Positions 62,572 through 64,000 of a DNA stretch of 64,000 bases are shown one piece after another (the stretch's first letter is position 1; every line of letters begins with the position of its first letter). A program made the translations under genes and the position numbers. The stretch is from Algiphilus sp965216485. Its GTDB lineage: Bacteria > Pseudomonadota > Gammaproteobacteria > Nevskiales > Nevskiaceae. The stretch is taken from contig NZ_OZ244162.1 in the NCBI RefSeq assembly GCF_965216485.1, positions 3,224,001-3,288,000 on the forward strand, in the 5' to 3' direction. The notes under the pieces are model-generated. The model ran no database searches. It worked only from the letters and a program-made list of their open reading frames with translations, and was not told where the DNA came from.

Positions 62572-63177
62572 TTATCCGATCTGTGAGGCGCGCAGCAGGC
62601 GCACGATATCCTTGCGCAGCGGCTCTGCTTCGAAGCCGGGCGCGTACCGCATCATGTAGTTACCAATGGGATCCACGAGATGGAGCGACCCTGTTGCCGG
62701 TGGGGCACCGCGCGGACCAAAGAGCGCGCTGGCTTCACCTCCCTGGTCGAGCACAATGCGCAGATCCGGATGGGCGGCATCCAGCAGCGCATGCAGCGCC
62801 GTGACATCAGTGCCTTGCGGTACGATGAGGACTCGGTCGAGACGCGTCATGCGGTTGTTGAGGGTCAGACGAAGCTGACGAGTCATCAGCAGGCGCTGGG
62901 CGCAGACGCGGCCGCAATCCCCATCATCAAAGAGGACGAGACTCCACCGGTTCGTCAGCCGGACGGGCTCGCCGGCCTCATTCACCAGCGGCAGCTCGAT
63001 GGTCGGCCGACCCGGCTGCACAAGGTCCCCGCGATTCGTCGTGTCCGCCGGTATCCAGTGCGGGAATGCGAAGAACAGGAGCCAGGACGCAAGAACGGGA
63101 AGAGCGAAAACCGCAGCGATGAGCAGGAATTTTTTGCGGCCGCGATTCTGGGCCGCTCGTTCGAAAGAGTCATTCAT
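62572..63177 (-). CDS. SCO-like cytochrome oxidase assembly protein with CxxxC motif
   Basis: 201 aa. One N-terminal membrane helix (KKFLLIAAVFALPVLASWLL), then a thioredoxin-like periplasmic domain. The copper-type motif CGRVC is in LFDDGDCGRVCAQRL, and a His lies near the end in SLHLVDPIGN, the place of the SCO copper-ligand His. A role in copper delivery or redox for the CuA centre is likely. A homologous hypothetical sits at this place in pseudomonad oxidase operons. The start at 63177 overlaps the SURF1 stop. Confidence 0.8.
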   Translation of the reverse strand: MNDSFERAAQNRGRKKFLLIAAVFALPVLASWLLFFAFPHWIPADTTNRGDLVQPGRPTIELPLVNEAGEPVRLTNRWSLVLFDDGDCGRVCAQRLLMTRQLRLTLNNRMTRLDRVLIVPQGTDVTALHALLDAAHPDLRIVLDQGGEASALFGPRGAPPATGSLHLVDPIGNYMMRYAPGFEAEPLRKDIVRLLRASQIG

Positions 63178-63902
63178 CGCTTTTTCCAGTTGACGACGAT
63201 AAAGATCACGAGCAGGGCGATGGCAAAGGCGAACCACTGCACGGCATAGCCCCAGTGCACTTCGGGACGCAGATAATCCGGTGCCCAGTCGCGCTGGAAG
63301 CCATCCGGTTCAGCGGGATGCAGAAGCAGCAAGCCATCAGCCAAGCGGCCCTCGAAAGCGCAGGTCAATTGCGCATGCGTTGGATACTGCACACGCGGTG
63401 TCGGGGGACCGTTCTCGGCACAAACGCGATTGGAGACGCTCAGGCCTGCCGCGGGCAAGGGACGCCACAAGCCCTGGACATCGCGTTCCGCGCCGTCAAT
63501 CGGCCATTGCGTGGCTGTGTCCCTGCCCGGATCCTCAATCCACCCACGGTCGACAAGGATAATGCCGCCTTCGTCGCGCTGCAGGGCCGTCCAAACACGC
63601 ACACCGGCCTGACCGTCCTGGATCTGGCTATCCAGAAGGAATTGCTTCTCCTGCAAAAAGCGCCCGCGCACCACAACATGCGCGGGCGCGGTCGTTGCTG
63701 CCGGCGCCGGAACCGGCATGGCTTGCGGCGCCTGCTGCATCGCCGCGTGGAAGTCCGCTTGCAACTGCTGCTTTTCTGCAGCGCGGTCGAGTTGCCAGAA
63801 GCCCAGCGAAACCATGACGGCCATCACGGCAGGCGTCAGCACCCATGCCCACAGCGGTGGACGAAAGGCGCGCAATCCGGACGAACTGCGGCGCTCAGGC
63901 AT
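63174..63902 (-). CDS. SURF1 family cytochrome oxidase biogenesis protein
   Basis: 242 aa with two membrane helices (about 14-33 and near the C-terminus, VQWFAFAIALLVIFIVVNW) flanking a periplasmic domain. FWQLDRAAEKQQL, GRFLQEKQFLLDSQ, VDRGWIEDPGRD and WAPDYLRPEVHWGYAVQW are family marks. It binds or transfers heme A to the oxidase. First gene of the minus-strand run SURF1-SCO-like-ctaA-ctaB-GNAT. Confidence 0.93.
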   Translation of the reverse strand: MPERRSSSGLRAFRPPLWAWVLTPAVMAVMVSLGFWQLDRAAEKQQLQADFHAAMQQAPQAMPVPAPAATTAPAHVVVRGRFLQEKQFLLDSQIQDGQAGVRVWTALQRDEGGIILVDRGWIEDPGRDTATQWPIDGAERDVQGLWRPLPAAGLSVSNRVCAENGPPTPRVQYPTHAQLTCAFEGRLADGLLLLHPAEPDGFQRDWAPDYLRPEVHWGYAVQWFAFAIALLVIFIVVNWKKR

Positions 63903-63934
63903 ACACTGCTCCGCTCATTGCTTCCGAGTCCATC

Positions 63935-64000
63935 ATGGATCCACGTTTCATCATCATTGCGCTGCTGGTGGCCATCGTGATCTCGCTGGGCTTCAGCATG
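63935..64000 (+). CDS. start of a small twin-helix membrane protein (DUF2909-like), truncated by window end
   Basis: An ATG at 63935 opens MDPRFIIIALLVAIVISLGF, a membrane helix running into the window end. A small two-helix DUF2909-type protein divergent from SURF1 is typical of cytochrome c oxidase loci in pseudomonads, and oxidase subunit genes would be expected further along. Only 22 codons are visible, so the assignment rests mainly on position. Confidence 0.5.
   Translation, partial: MDPRFIIIALLVAIVISLGFSM

Overview
The window reads as an ordinary chromosomal stretch of a GC-rich, aerobic gammaproteobacterium. The conserved neighbourhoods ftsY-ftsE-ftsX-rpoH, thiD-thiE-hemL, ssb/MFS/uvrA and ctaB-ctaA-SCO-SURF1, a two-lipoyl AceF, and two DUF1302 outer-membrane proteins fit Pseudomonas/Nevskiales-type lineages. 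A Nevskiales or Salinisphaerales (Algiphilus-like) assignment is inference. No rRNA, tRNA, insertion sequence, prophage or CRISPR array was seen.

Layout: 1-4342 is the end of an exopolysaccharide-type locus (sugar-nucleotide epimerase, GT2 synthase, TPR/beta-barrel exporter). 4358-7794 is a compact minus-strand operon with an alpha/beta hydrolase of MEST type, an unrecognised membrane protein, a FAAH-like amidase and a PaaI-type thioesterase. 7864-10567 holds prpB-prpC of the methylcitrate cycle and a TMEM165/GDT1 family transporter, next to an HSL-family esterase. 11745-15233 is a giant repeat-built beta-helix surface protein. 15456-17842 has an iron-type alcohol dehydrogenase, an SCP2-like protein and a secreted unknown. 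17960-25789 is a pyruvate node: aceE-aceF, a divergent LysR regulator and maeB. 25798-30386 carries ssb, an MFS transporter and uvrA. 30526-35805 is a tandem pair of DUF1302 outer-membrane proteins, followed by a PAS/GAF/GGDEF/EAL protein.

39132-48424 is a ten-gene minus-strand run in which every gene overlaps the next: DUF3450, TtpC-like ExbB, ExbB, ExbD, TonB, TPR protein, OppA, OppB, OppC, OppD. It joins a TonB2/TtpC outer-membrane energiser to an inner-membrane oligopeptide importer. Divergent from it, 48896-53633 has thiD-thiE-hemL and a DedA/PAP2/LssY fusion. 53630-57180 has ftsY-ftsE-ftsX-rpoH, with a near-CIRCE inverted repeat in front of rpoH. 57368-60003 pairs a CPA2 cation/proton antiporter with a UspE-like stress protein. 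60014-63902 is the heme A/cytochrome oxidase assembly operon, and the window ends in the start of a small membrane protein.

Most noteworthy: the CIRCE-like operator at rpoH, the fully overlapping TonB2-Opp run with no OppF, a probably dead GGDEF domain beside an intact EAL domain, a fusion whose PAP2 catalytic residues are lost, the C-terminal tail of the beta-helix protein (sorting-signal-like segment followed by an in-frame lipoprotein-like segment), and DUF1302 paralogs with near-identical 3' ends.
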